Shown: positions 45,501 through 59,300 of the stretch, in pieces | Layout: each line of letters opens with the position of its first letter | Position numbering within the stretch: position 1 is the stretch's first letter | Assembly: GCA_036852015.1 (NCBI GenBank) | Contig: JAANDG010000116.1 | Span: 62,001 to 126,000 of the forward strand | DNA length: 64,000 nt | Origin: Pelodera strongyloides | Lineage: Eukaryota; Nematoda; Chromadorea; Rhabditida; Rhabditidae | Direction: 5' to 3' | Notes under the pieces: model-generated | What the model saw: only the letters and a program-made list of their open reading frames with translations | Told to the model about the DNA's origin: nothing | The model's database searches: none | Made by a program: the position numbers and the translations under genes

Positions 45501-48500
45501 CGAGTTAGTGTAAATGTTCCCGCTCTGAAGAACTAACATGTTTTATATAAGTTGTATTATCATTTATATAATCTTTGCTTGTGAGAGATGCCTGCCAGCC
45601 CTGTGAATTTCATATTTCATCCATTGACAAACTTGACAAAGGTCATTAAAAGTTGGAAAAAGTTTGTTGTGAGTTCCCACCCACTGGGAACGATAGTTTC
45701 CCAGCGGGAACTAAACTTGGAAGCATTTCTTAGTCCACACGCATAACAGCGGTTGCCATCTGGCACCAACTCCCTAAGTGTGTGTAAGTGGTTTATTGTT
45801 TCTTCAGACTACTTCCCGAGTGAACACCACTTGCCAAATAAGGGTAGGTACCCTAGGAGGCAGCGCGGGTGCACACCAATTCGCACCATTACGATAATTG
45901 TCTAATTAACTTGGATAATTAAATTTACGGCTCAAGTTGTGTTCGCTTTGCTTCCGGCGTAGATGCGGTTACAAACACGCTGCTTACTCTATGGAAGGAA
46001 TAGTGTTTCGTACCTACAAATATACTCAATTTGTTGGCGAAACAAACGAGAACCTACGTAAAGGTTCTTTTTTTTTACCTAGTGCACCAAAGTAACAATT
46101 TCTAACACGGTGTCGGATTTCTACCTCTTCCCCAACTTTAAACATACCATATTTGACATTACTATTCTCTTCATTGGTACATAGTTCCCTACCCTTTGTA
46201 CCCTTTCACATTGGTGTCCCTGTTAGTGGTGCGCGGCTATACACTGATGACATGCTCCTTTGAGTGATGTTTTCACATAAAGGAAGCGAGTTACGAGAAA
46301 ATCAAGTGAGGTCTTGACAGGCTAGACAAGACTATGAGATTTTGTATAGGAATCTAGTGACTGAAATATAAGAGAATAGGATGTACATGCATATTGATGC
46401 ACATATTGTAGTACATCCTGGGAATTTATGGGATAACTCGTGAATGTACATTACTACTACTCTCTTAGGATTTACAACAACCTATTCGCGTGTACTACTT
46501 GGAAACCTGGGACACAGCGCCCACGTGCAGCACGCTTCAAAACCACGTGCCATACCGCTTTGAGACCAGTTCTTCGCTCTCACCTGGGTGTTCCTACGGC
46601 TGCAGTATCGGCTCCCGACCACGACTGTCCATCCAAAAACCTCCGTTCGCTCCAATCGATACTGCAAAATTTTTTTTTAGTTTTTTTTAGGCCTGCCGCC
46701 CGCCGACCCTCGATCTCTTACAGCTCTCGATGATTTTCTTTACCCATTTTTATCTTGCATACACCCGTGTTAAAATATATTTTCTGACGAGAATATTCCT
46801 GTGAAATCGCCATATTGCCTATGGTTAATCGTCAAGTTTGTCTCAGGGGAGCTATTGAAACCAATCCGTTACAAATTTGAAAACTATTGCAAGGCTCATA
46901 GTTAGAATAGAAGTGAGAATGTTTTCTAGGAAGTAAGGATGCGAGCTGCGGTTATTCATATCTTCCTAATTGATCAAAGTTCTAGTGCGTACTATGATGT
47001 ACAATAATAATAATTATTATTATTATTTCCCAACCTCCATAAGTCCAATAAGTTGCAAAAATTTTTTTCAAACAAATTTTGTTGCGTTCCAGTCCATATT
47101 AAAACGAAATAATTGCCGAATGCAAAGAAAAACCGTCGTTGGCCCATCACCAAATGGTCGAAAAAAACATCCGGTGACTGGTTCGTGACTGGTTTGTGAC
47201 CATTTGGTGACCATGACGGTTTTCGATGAAACTTAGTCACAAATTGGTCACGAATTGGTCACCAAATGGGCAGGCCCACGAAAAAACCAGTGAACCGTCA
47301 CCAAATGGGTTCACCCATTTCCTATGTCTATATAGGACAAGAGCCGAGATCTCAGGAATAATTCAGCTTAGAAGCCGTCTATTCAACTTACGAACACCTT
47401 GAAAACCTTCATGAACAATTGAGCGTTATTCGAGCAGAATGGTCAAGAAAACGCGATTTTTTGGCCGAACATCCAGGATTCTTTTCAAATAACTTATATA
47501 GAATTCTGGTCGGAGGGGATCAAGTTTTCGGCAGAATATTAATTAAATTGTACAGATGATGGTTCTGGCTTCTGGCTTTGATATAGAATAGAGAGATAGA
47601 GAGAGGAAGAGATAGAGAGAGAGGGAGAGAGGATTTTGAAGAGAAGAGATTACTGAGAATTAATTTTTTCGGCCAATCCCAGGGTTAAATTGTTGTGAAG
47701 GATTTTTAAATTCTTTGCCGTAAATTTCTCCCTCTATCTCTTTTTATTTTTATTTTTTTTCTCTCTCTCTCTCTCTCTCTCTTTCTTTCTAAATCTTTCT
47801 CTTTCTCGTCAACGCAAAACTCGGCTCCAGTGCCGCACCAGATTTGGGTGGGGTGCGGCTCCAAAAAAAGTGGGGTGCGAAACTAGATCTGCACCCCCCG
47901 AAGAGTGCCGTACAGGTGCCAGGCTGGTGCGTATCTGGTGCCAAAATAAGACAACGGGCGTGAAATAGGTGCGACATAGGTGCCCAGCTGGTGCCAAACT
48001 AGAGCCAGTAGGTGCGACAGCCATGCCTAGCTGGTGCCAATCTAGAGCCAAAAAGGTAGACTAAAAACTACACTGGGGGATATTCGTCCCTGGGTTACCT
48101 GCTCCCATACACCTCACAAAAACACCATAATCGACAAATAACGCAGTATTTCAACAAAAAACTTTACTTCAGTGCAATAAAAATGCAATCTAGTGTAATA
48201 AAAACTTGCAAACATGCACTATTAAGCTATAATAACGATACTAAATAAAAAGTAACACCTAGAAAACTAGCAAACTATTATAACTTGCGAACAAAATAGT
48301 CTAGGTTATATATGTAATACTAAAATGCATCCGATCAACCAGCACGTTACTAGCAAAACTTAACACGTAAAAGTTAAAGTAAAAAAAAACAGTCAGTGTA
48401 TTCATAATTCTGTGCTATCAACCAAGAAGTAAAGCTATCAATCCCCTATTAGATAAAAATGGTAACATAACCACAATCCATTACTAGTTTTCGAACGCTT

Positions 48501-50298
48501 AATTATTACATTTGAATAAACAAAAAGTTGCTGTAAGATTCTAGTTTTCACTAGTACAGCTCTTATAGTTTAGTGACTTCCGCCGGCGTTGGTCCTGAGT
48601 AAAATAGTGCCAATCTTCTTCCAATAATAGTACAATTGCGGTACTGAGACGCAGAATGCCGAAGTCCATGGAGGGCCTGAAATAGTAGTGTAACTAAAGG
48701 GTAACTGTTTGGACAAAAGGTAAAAATAAAACACTTGACATACCACCTGCAGTACCTTAGTGTGTTTGTGTTTGTTACTGTAAAGGAACGAATGGCCAGT
48801 GAGAACCAATGATGGCTTCGCACGCACACAAAAAAGCAGAAAAGGGAAAAATAATTAACTTACACATTTTCGAAATCGAATAGAAGTCGAAGCGATCGCG
48901 TCTTCGGATTTGGATGATTCTCGTACCTAAAGTGTTGGATGGTTAAATTTGCAGTACCAATATATTGCTCGTCATGGATTTATCAAATTCTTACGGAATA
49001 AAATTATCAAGATCCTTACGGAATAAAATTACCAAGAATTAGAAGCACCACAACGTAACACAAATATGCTACATGCCATAAAAGCCTATTGGCATAATAC
49101 AAAAACAAATGCAACTAAATGTACCTTGTATATGTAATCAAACAGAGCAGCAAATCAGAGCGCTTTTACCATTCGAGCGTGCTATTGTCCTTCGAGCGTC
49201 AAATTCCTATTCCAACGAGCCATCCTGCTGTTGAACAGTCAATCATTTAGTCCTTGGGCTAAAATACAAGTTAAAATATGGAGGCAAAATGTGAAACAAA
49301 AGCAGCTGATGTTGAATTCATTCGTAACATAGAATATGCAACTATGTGGACGTCACACTACCCACTTAGAAAGCGGTAAAAACATGTTATGCGAAAAAGT
49401 ATGCGGCAGGCGATGAGGCTGCCGGTAAAGCCCTACATTTGACAGCAACGAACAGCAAATGAGAAACAATTGAAACAAAGAAAACGGCGAAATTTTGAAA
49501 AGCAACCTCACAAAAAAAATCACAGTCGTCCACAAAGCCGTGAAGGATCCATCAGCGATTCTGCCCTCAGCATAGGTATCTAGAATTGAACTAGTGTTAT
49601 ACAATAAATAAATAAACGATTAAAGGCAAAATACGAAAAAAAAACAATTAATTCGTTCACAAGGAACGAAGGAACTTAAAAAGTAAAAACGGTAATACAT
49701 CAAATTCGGATGGTGTTTTGTTTTATCTAACGCTAAAGTGAGCATAAGAACAAAGAGAAAATGTAATATTATAGCAAAACCTATGCTTTGTTAAATTTGT
49801 ACATCAAATTTTCTCAAATTTCGCTTATTTGCTTTCGCATGCACTGATGCATTTTTGTACCGTATGCGGATGCTTGTCTACTGTACCAGACACTTTTTAA
49901 TAAACACTGAGCAAATTCAACTTAATTCTGAGAAAAACTAAACAAAACAAACTAAGTATTTAAAAGAAAAACGAAAAGTGAGGCACCGAAAAATGGACAT
50001 TCGCTGCGTAGACCGATTTTACGCTCTTCCCTGAGTATCGCGTACTTTATATACACAGGCACTTGGCTCCAAATCGGCACCAGTTTGGCACCTGTGTCGC
50101 ACCCAGGCTCCAGTTTCGCACCTATGCCGCACCCACACTTTTTCTGACCTCCATCAAACTCCCAAAACTAGAGCCTGGCTGGTGCGTACCTGGTGCCGCT
50201 CTCCTTTTCCGTGCCGTACAGGTGCGGCACCCCGACCGAGTTTCCCCAGTGCGTGTTCTCTCTCTCTCGAAATCTTTATCTTTCTTTCTTTCTTTCTT

Positions 50299-50348
<50 letters not shown>

Positions 50349-53300
50349 CCACTCTCTCTGCCCTTCCGCACAACGTTGTCATTCCAATTACCTAACATTA
50401 TCCACATTAAAACACGAAACCCATAATTATAACATTTAGCTCATTTACCAAAAAATCAGTGGCCCGTTATGAAAATATGCGCTAAGAATTGGTTCACACT
50501 CCATAAAAATGGTGTGCATGCGCAATTGGTGGGTACCATTTGTCTCCAAATACCCCGGCACCAAGGACCTACCATTAGGGCAATTAGCGGCTTTGGATCC
50601 GCACGCTAACACCCTAACCGCTCACCTTATGCTCAGGGATTAGGAGTTTATGGGTATGGCTTATGGTTATGGGTATACTATACCCCGTCGGGATACAATA
50701 TGCCACTAAATGTTATATCAAACAAATTAAAAACCCCTAGTGTACACTGTCATATTTTAGAAAAATCTGCAGAATAAACAACACAGCTCGTTAAAACGCC
50801 TTGACAATAAATTCGTTTTCCAGTTTTGAGTATTACACACGAGAATGCAGCTGTTCAGCACATGTTTCACAATCCACGTGTACGATTCCCTTTAAAGTAG
50901 GGCAACATAGTACCCTCATGCCAAAATAAGCATTTCCTTTTAAAATTTGTGTACGCGAGCATAACGTTTACATTCCACTCTCGGTTTGGAGGGCATATTT
51001 TGACGGATGGTTTCTTGTCAGAAAACCCCTCTTTTTCCTATAGAGAACAAATCCTTTTGCAACTATTCTTTCACAATCTGGCCCTCTCAAATTTCCATAA
51101 TATTCCGCACACCCTGCGCGCCCGGAAAATTAATGATGCTTACAAGATAAGGAGATGGCCTTGTTGTGGGCCATTCAGTGGGCCTTTACTGGGCCAAGGT
51201 GCGTCTAAAACAAAAGCCCCTGGGTCTTAGCCCTAGCCTAACGCACAAAACGGCATTTTGCAAACAATCAAAAAGTACTTGGAGAGGTCGGACTTCATAA
51301 TAAGGACATAAGAAACGAGTAAATGGAAATAATCCTAAGTCGGTCAACGCGAAACTTTAATATGTTAGAAGCAACAAAAGGTGCGCCTGGAAAGGTTGCC
51401 CAGTGATGGGCAACCTGCCCAGATACCATCCCACCAGCTCAGAGCAGCTAGAGTGCCAGAACTGAGCGAACACCCGACGGGGAAGTTTTGATCGGGCACC
51501 TGCGGCATAATCCAAATTGTACTGCCTTGTAGGGTTCAAGCTATAATCTCTTATATAAATGGAGCCTGCTCCAGGCAAATTTACCAAATACTGAATTAAT
51601 ACGTTTCAGCACGTTTTCTTAAAGAAATCTGCATTTCTAGGTCCAGTACAGCCGATTGGTAGCAAATAATTCTCCGGTTAAAGCGAAATACCGGCCGATT
51701 TTTGAAACGCGACGTGGACAACTTAATTCTTACGTATTTATGCTAATTTACTCGAATTTAACTCGATTTTTTATTCTAATTTATGTTCATATGCATAAGC
51801 TGCATAAGAATGCTGGAGTACTCGACGTGTTTCAAAAGTCGGCCGGTATTTCGCTTTAACATGATCTTCATTGCCGTGGATCTCTCAGTCTAAAGATTAA
51901 ACAGGTGCATGATATGTTCATGGGACTGAGTTCTCTTGGTTTTGAGGATGCGAAATCCTAATCCTAAGCCCTACCTATGGCCGAGCTCCTAAGCGTTACT
52001 GAAAATCGAATTATTGCGCATAATGCAGGCATAACTGGGAAGCGCATTCAACTGCTAAATAGTGAATTGAATGTAAAGTAACGGCTTGTGCAATTGAGTT
52101 AGCGCCGTTAGAGGCTCTAGGATTTGTTTCCGTTATCACACGTGTGTATTCTAGTATTCTGATGCGTGAGTATTCAAATACCCATGTGATTGACATGTTG
52201 ACTTTAAAGAGTAAGGTCATGAGAAAATGATTTTAGTTTATTTTTCCATACTCTGAATTTGCTCTAAGTGTCCATTGTAAATACGTGGGGGCATGTCCAT
52301 AAAAAAACAATAACTGATTTCAAAAGCTTCATTGTTGAAAAATACAAGTTTTCCGAGGAAATTATGTCTAATTGGTAAAGCGTATCCCTGGGTCTAACTA
52401 AAAACTACTCATAACGGCCTACCCTACCCACAGGCCTGTCTGCCCCCGAAATTTGCATATTCTTTGATATCAAGAAAGCGTTTTACGAGCGCCACACGCT
52501 ATGGAACGCTATTTGCTTACGGTGATAGCATGCATATAGTCGGTAAGATGAAAAACGGCTATGTTGTAACCGGAATGCCACTGATATTAAAGCGAAATAC
52601 CGGCCGGTTTTTGAAACGCATCTCAAGTACTTGCATTCCTATAAATTTATGCAACGTGGGGTCTAATTGGGGTCTAGTTTTTATTCTAATTTTTGCTCAT
52701 TTGCGTATGCTGCATAAGAAAGCAGTTGTACGCAATGCGTTTCGAAAACCGGCCGGTATTTCGCTTTAATCATTATTGATTAACAAGACTTACAATTAGT
52801 GGTAGGCAATGGGGAAATATATGTGAGTACCGTAAAATTGCAGGCATAACTCTTACTTTAACTTTAAAAAAAAAAACGATGTTTAAGAAGTCAATAGTTT
52901 AGTCTTGTAGTTCTGTTCCTCATAACGCGAAGCAAAGTTTCATGAACATTTAGTTGGAGTTTAGAATAGTCCATGCATTCCATTACAGCTGCTTATTGAG
53001 CATAAATCCTCACTTTTGCCGGCAAGCTCAAACTTTTTTGAAAAAGACATATCTAAACGTGAATCTCGAACTATAGCGTGGACTAGCGAAATAAGTGCTT
53101 AGTGTATAGTATAGTGTGTATGAAGATAAATCATGAGCAAATACTATGGAACCCAGAAGTAGCAGCTAAACTACTCCTACTCCTTTGTTTGCATTTTCAG
53201 AAGGTGTTTTGTAAAATTAGTTATTAATCAAAGCACAAGGGCATGAGCTTTGAGTTAAGACAAGCATAGGCAGTAAAAAATACAGTAGCCACATAATCCG

Positions 53301-56300
53301 TTAGATATCATGGGATTTCTAGGTGTGGATAGGATTAGATACTTAGTTACTTGTTAGGAGAAAAACTTTAGAAAAACGTTGTGCACATTTACAGTAGAAA
53401 ACCGTTGTTCAGTGACAAACTCTTCTCCTTTGCCTTTATATAATAAGATATCTATCAGTGATTACACAATTTGTGTACCACACCCAACTCTTCAGCATTT
53501 TTTATTTTGTTTTTATTATAAAAAACGACCCAAAAGAACATTATTCAAAGAAATCTCTACGACTCCCAGAGGAAGCAGAAGAAAATAAAATTGGTTTTGA
53601 AAAAAAAGAAAGAAAACAAGAATAAAAGGCGGGAATCCAAGTAAATCAAAAAAAATAAAATTGATGTTAACCTCAAATAGTCTAAATCTATTTACTGTTT
53701 CTGACTTACTGATTTATTTACTGTTACTTTTTTACTGTTTCTGACTTTCTGATTTACTGACTTGAAATACTGTTTCAAGTTGTTCAAGCAAAGCCCACGC
53801 ACGAATATTCAAAGTTAAAGAACAACATTCACCAGTGGTTCTACACCGAGATAAATACCCACCAAAACCCTGTCCTGGGTCCCTGGCCTGGGGGGTTAGT
53901 ATTTTGGCATTATATGCGTAATCTGCATAACAAACAGGCATAAACAAACTACAGCTGGCTGCAACGGAGAGATACTATCTACGAACTGGAATCAACATTT
54001 AGCCTGTGGAAATATGCCCCCACAAAACCCCTAGACGTAACCACCGGATTCTAGGTTTGCTATGAGCTATGATAAACCCGTAGTTATCTAGTACCGGAGA
54101 TGCAGGCTTCTAGTAACGTAGTATCCTAGTACCGTGTCAGGGCTGAGCAATAGACTCTAAAAGTTCGAACTAGTTTCTATTATTTTGCACCATTTTCATC
54201 TCTAAAAATAAGCCCTAAAGTTGTCCTAACTCCCATCTCAGAAAACATAAAGCAGACATCAAAAAGAAAGGAAAAGCTGTGTTTTTTTTGGCTTTACCCC
54301 ATAAGAAAGGAAATCCCTTGACGATTAACAAGCAATGAACTTTCGGGTTTTCGGAAAGGAAAGGAAACTGACAAGTGGACAACAAACAGAAATTGGCACC
54401 TAGGATCTAGCTAGAAAATAATTTAAAGCGGCATAACAGCCGGTTTTGAAACAGGCTTGATAACTGCATTCCCACGTATCGTTTGCGTTTCAGGAAGCGG
54501 CCGTTATACCGCTTTAAGATATTTGTTGTTAGATTATTGCAAGTTCACTAAAACAAAACTAAAACGCTTGTCCGCTTGTGTCACGACAGTCTAGTGTTTT
54601 TCGGTTCTTCCACCACTAACAATAAGCACATTAAACAATTCACGAAAAAGTAGTACGTATAAAATAAAAAGTAAGTAAAACTTACAATGCTGAGGCGCTA
54701 GCTGTGAATATTACTAAGACGATGCCGGGCGCCCAGTAACTACTACCGTAGTCTAGACGCATAGTAATTGGGATTCAATTGTGATCCTCTTTTTGTAGTT
54801 TGCAGTCGAGCACAGTATTTTAGTCTGTAGTCTGTAGTCTGATCAATAAAGAAATCTTATTTCGAGCCGTTGTTTGGGACGATGAAGCTCACCGGCAGAT
54901 GGACCACTTCCGATAGCACGTCTGGGCCACGCCCCTCCGAGAGGTAGAGTTCCCAGGAGAAGGGGCGTGGCAAATGACCTCTCAAGGGGCGGAGCCAAGT
55001 ACAAGTGACCGATATAGAGTGATTGACTTTAGATTAGATAAAAAGTGAAACTAGGTTTTAACTTGAATAAGTGTGAGTAAAGAACATTTTTTGGAAAGGT
55101 AGGTACTATAAGGTCATATGTATGTGGTCATATAAGGTCATACGTACGTGACCATATAACTACGCGGGTGTTTTGTGCGTAAAAGTCGTGCAAAAGTCGT
55201 TGGCACCGTCAGCAAAGACTAAAGATTTGAACGACCGCTATAAACATATAACGTGCTGACATATAAAACTCTCTTAAATATTAGTCTTACAAATGCTATT
55301 TCGTCTTCCACCCTAATACTCTAGCCCCTCCATTCTTTACGACAGAATTAGTAGTACTTTATACTTTCAAGCTCTACGAAACAATAGGTTGCTCTTAGGC
55401 GGAAGGCCGCCGTATGTTCATCTCTTGTAGCACTAAAGTATGGGGTGCTGGGCACCCTAGTCCGCTCGCGGGTCTCAAGAGTTGCCAAAGACAAGCCCAC
55501 TTGCCTAAGACCATTTATCACCACGCAAACCCCAAAACTAGCGGGCCCGCCCGCTTGAGGACCGGTTAGGTTAGAATTAGAATCACAGAGACCCAATGGA
55601 ATTCGAGTCAGTTTCGATACTATACGAATGCTAGATTTATGTTTATTCCTTACTAACTACCTCCCCCGGCCTCCCGGGGGAATGTAGTAAAAGGGGAGTA
55701 TTTGTCTTGTTTCTTTGAGAAAAAATGGGAGTTGCGTTTTGGATTAGTTTCTTTCTAACCGATGGGAAAGCAAAAATATCCATTGAAGAATAAAAGGAGA
55801 GGAACAGGTAACTCCGTCACATTGAAATTCGAATGGTGCCCGGCGAGAAACAGGCGCAAAAGCATGGCACGGCTGCAGCCCAAGTATTGGTGAAAGAATA
55901 GGGGGCGTGGAGAGGGGTTATTCTGTCGCTGAAGCACAACATCCACTCTTTATTTATTTATTTATTTTTATTTATTTATTTATTTTATTAAATAAACCAA
56001 AAGATGTGCATCCGCGGATGAAAAAAACAAGCATACAAACAGATGACCGATTAGCAATGAGATTCTTTTTTTTTTAGCAAAAAAACTGTAAGCCCAGGAA
56101 TTGAACCTGCGACAGTTTTCGCGCAATCAGACATGTTGTCCACTACACCACTGGGTTTCAATCAATCCATGCACCTGCGCTTACCCGTTCTCCTCGATAG
56201 ATATGAGTGCCATCGGCGGGATGACATTGCACGGGGTGCCGGCGTAGCAACTCTGCTGCTCAAGGGGGCGTTTCTGACCCTCGCAGTCATCTGTACTTGA

Positions 56301-59300
56301 TCCACCAATACATGTCACCTAGAGTGATATTGATTTTTTTTATGAATTCAAGAGCGTGCACCTTTATTCAAGGGAGTACAAGTTTTGCTTATGTCATGTT
56401 CCGCAGAGGTCCTGCGCACAGGCTATGAATTCACAGAGGTTTCAGGACATAGCCCAATCTTTGCAGAAAAGAACAAGCTATGGATACCAACATCCAGGTT
56501 TTTTATTTGTATTTATAGGGCTCTTGCACTATAAAGTTCATGATATAGATCGGCAGTAAACATGCATGATGACTATACTACAGACTATAGAGCGGTATGT
56601 GCGCGGCCTATGAAACGTGGCGTTGACATCGGCCTGTGCATATGTAATACGCAAATTGAGGTCCAATCTGTGTTACTAGAAACGCTTTACAAACACGTGC
56701 AATATCCCTTTTAGATCGCTGGAATACGTACCGGTCTGGTGCGGACACCCGTGCCACAGGACGCAGAGCAGGCGGTCCAGTCGCCAGCCTCCCATCTACC
56801 GCACGAGCTCACAGAACACGACTCCGTCGACGCCTGATTAATGTAGTATAATGTAATTAATCAATTAAAACATTCAAGTTGTCCATCAGAGCTCCTGGCC
56901 CTGAAGGGGTCCCAGCAGTCCGCTCTGACCTACCGAATTAGTGCGCCCCCAGAGATATACGGAACGGGTGGCCAGCCCCGTCGCCTTCCTAAGTTTTCAC
57001 CCGGTACCGTTTTTACAGCCAGGCAGGCGCAGCCAGCAACAGCGGAAACATGAGAACAAAATACTAGGAGTATTCTAGAAATGTACAAAATAACATCGTC
57101 CCAACATGGCGCTCCCGGTAGCTACACTACTGGGGACAACGCATTACCTGCTTCTGAGAAGCTTTACCGCTGGTTCAACTAGCTTACCGGTTTCTGTCTT
57201 CTTGTGCAGAATCTTTCCGGAACATTTATCGATTGATTTCCGTGTTGCTGGACACAGTACACTGATCGGGTTCGTGTACCGCTTCCGCATGCGGGCACAC
57301 ATTCCGACCAATCAGAGACGAGCCATCTAGAGGAAACCTTGCAGTTTGTAGCTGTATCTGATCAAACTACAAACTACAAAGTATCCACATTTAGATTATG
57401 GTATCTTGTAGTCTCCAAGTAGCCAAACCTATGTACACGAGGATACTATGTAGTTTGTAGTTTCAAATCAACAGCGCAGACTACCGTAGTAGACGTGTGT
57501 TCAGCGTCACCGTACGATAAGTGTTCGATAGAAAACACTTTAATGAATTTCATTTGCACTCCATGCACTTGCAGCCAACATCATAGAAACGAATGCACGC
57601 GTTATTAGCCAAAGATATTATTTTATTTTTCTGATCGGTTTATTACAGTATGCTACATCCGATAGAGTTGATAATGAAAATGCACACACGCCAATAGCAC
57701 CGCAAACAGGCTTACGCGCTGCGAGGTTCCGAATTTTATAAGAACACTCCGTGCCGAAAACGCACAGAAATTTGCATATAATACATGGAAATTTTATGCA
57801 ACGTAAGTTGCGCAAACGCTTGAATAAATGAGGAAAGTTGAAGAACGCGCATTTTATGGCGCAACCGTCTTTCCAAGGCAGTAGCGACAAAAATGAAACC
57901 TCGCAAAACAGCTTCATTCAAAGTTTACTTATGCGGCACTTCGTTGAAAGTAAACCGCAATCGTGCACAGAAAAAAACGGCCAAACAGCAAACAGAGCAA
58001 ACGGCCCACATCATTAATATACATAAAGTTCAAGTGCAAATCAATGTTAAGGCACATATATCTCTGTTACCATAATCTCTTGTAAAACTGTCACGTACCG
58101 GCAGCTGAAACTACTGTATTAATACAATATAACACAAAGAGTTCCTATCTCACTAATACAACGTTTATAGAAACGATTGTGGTTATAGAATAGTACAAGA
58201 CACGTCTATAATACTCAATATGACGCGATCTAGGAAGTGGCTCACACAATGTGTGCGAAATCGTCGCCACACCGAAGCATATTAATTTCTTACTTGCTGG
58301 GACAGACAATCAGTGGGCATTCCTTTTTTGTGGGTGCAGGACGCTTACGATCGGCGCACATTCGTTCCGGGACCACCCTCGACGATACAGTATTGACGCA
58401 GACGGACACGGAGTACGAATAGTGCTGCAAGTGGAGCAGTTACTGTAGTTTGGGAACTCTCAAGCCTAAGCCTAAGCCTAAGCCTACGCCCTGAGCACTA
58501 ATAATGCTGCAAGTGGATAAATGAAATATGACTGGTCCCACATTAGATTTAGATAACCATATCCATAACTGTTTAGCTGGCGCTCGTATTCCAAATTATA
58601 TTTTTTACGTTTACTCTTTACACATTATCTTTTTGGTTGTGGAAGATCTGAAAGTAGGAATTTTGCGAAATACCTGCCGGTTACCTGCCGGTTCTTGAAA
58701 CGTATCGGGTACACCAGCATTCTTATGCAGCTTATGCAAATGGACATAAATTAGAATAAAAAAGCGACCTAATTCGAGTAAATTAGCATAAATACTGAAA
58801 ACGCACTGTAATGGGAAACGCCTACCAGATCAGTCGCTGAGTTATCGACTTGTGCCATTCGTGCGGCCTCTTCGCAGTCCTTGGCGCACGGCGTGAATTC
58901 GCCGCTTTCTCGCCAAGAGAACTGCGCCGCGTCACAGGTGTCGCCGCGACCGCCTGGAATTAGCTTTATAAAGTAGTTTTTGACTCGCGCAGGCCTCGCG
59001 CAGAGCGGGCTTAGTCAACATCACCTACATAAGGATCAGGGATGGGGTTTTATCAATATTCTCTTTTTTTTTCTTTATTGTGCATCTACAGTGAGAAACT
59101 AAGGGAACTAGCGGATACATAGTATAGTGAAAGTAAAACTCATCTTGTATAGAAAACCAAAAATCATCTGTTTGCGTTTGTATGTTCGTTTTATTTTCAT
59201 CCTCGGATCTCGGATGCACACCTTTTGGTGTATTTGATAAATAAATAAATGGCTTATTGGGTAAGACACCTTTGGAATACCCTGGAATACCGGGCACCGC

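Larger units (their letters stand above)
45263..56184 (-). other. Giant punctin intron (10.9 kb)
   Basis: The exons on either side (56185-56318 and 45132-45262) join in phase 2, so no coding exon need be missing. I found none inside. It holds a ~2.4-kb inverted-repeat element (47812-50242), MITEs at 51678-51859, 52587-52769 and 54423-54517, a CT microsatellite at about 50250-50358, and a tRNA-like segment at 56088-56160. In C. elegans madd-4 a short isoform starts from an internal promoter, so this intron is a candidate site; that is inference. Confidence 0.65.

Noticed and set aside
57618..57917. 99-codon minus frame in a punctin intron
   Set aside because: It lacks the TSP1 spacing of Cys and Trp. 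The exons at 58294-58424 and 57188-57326 join in phase without it.
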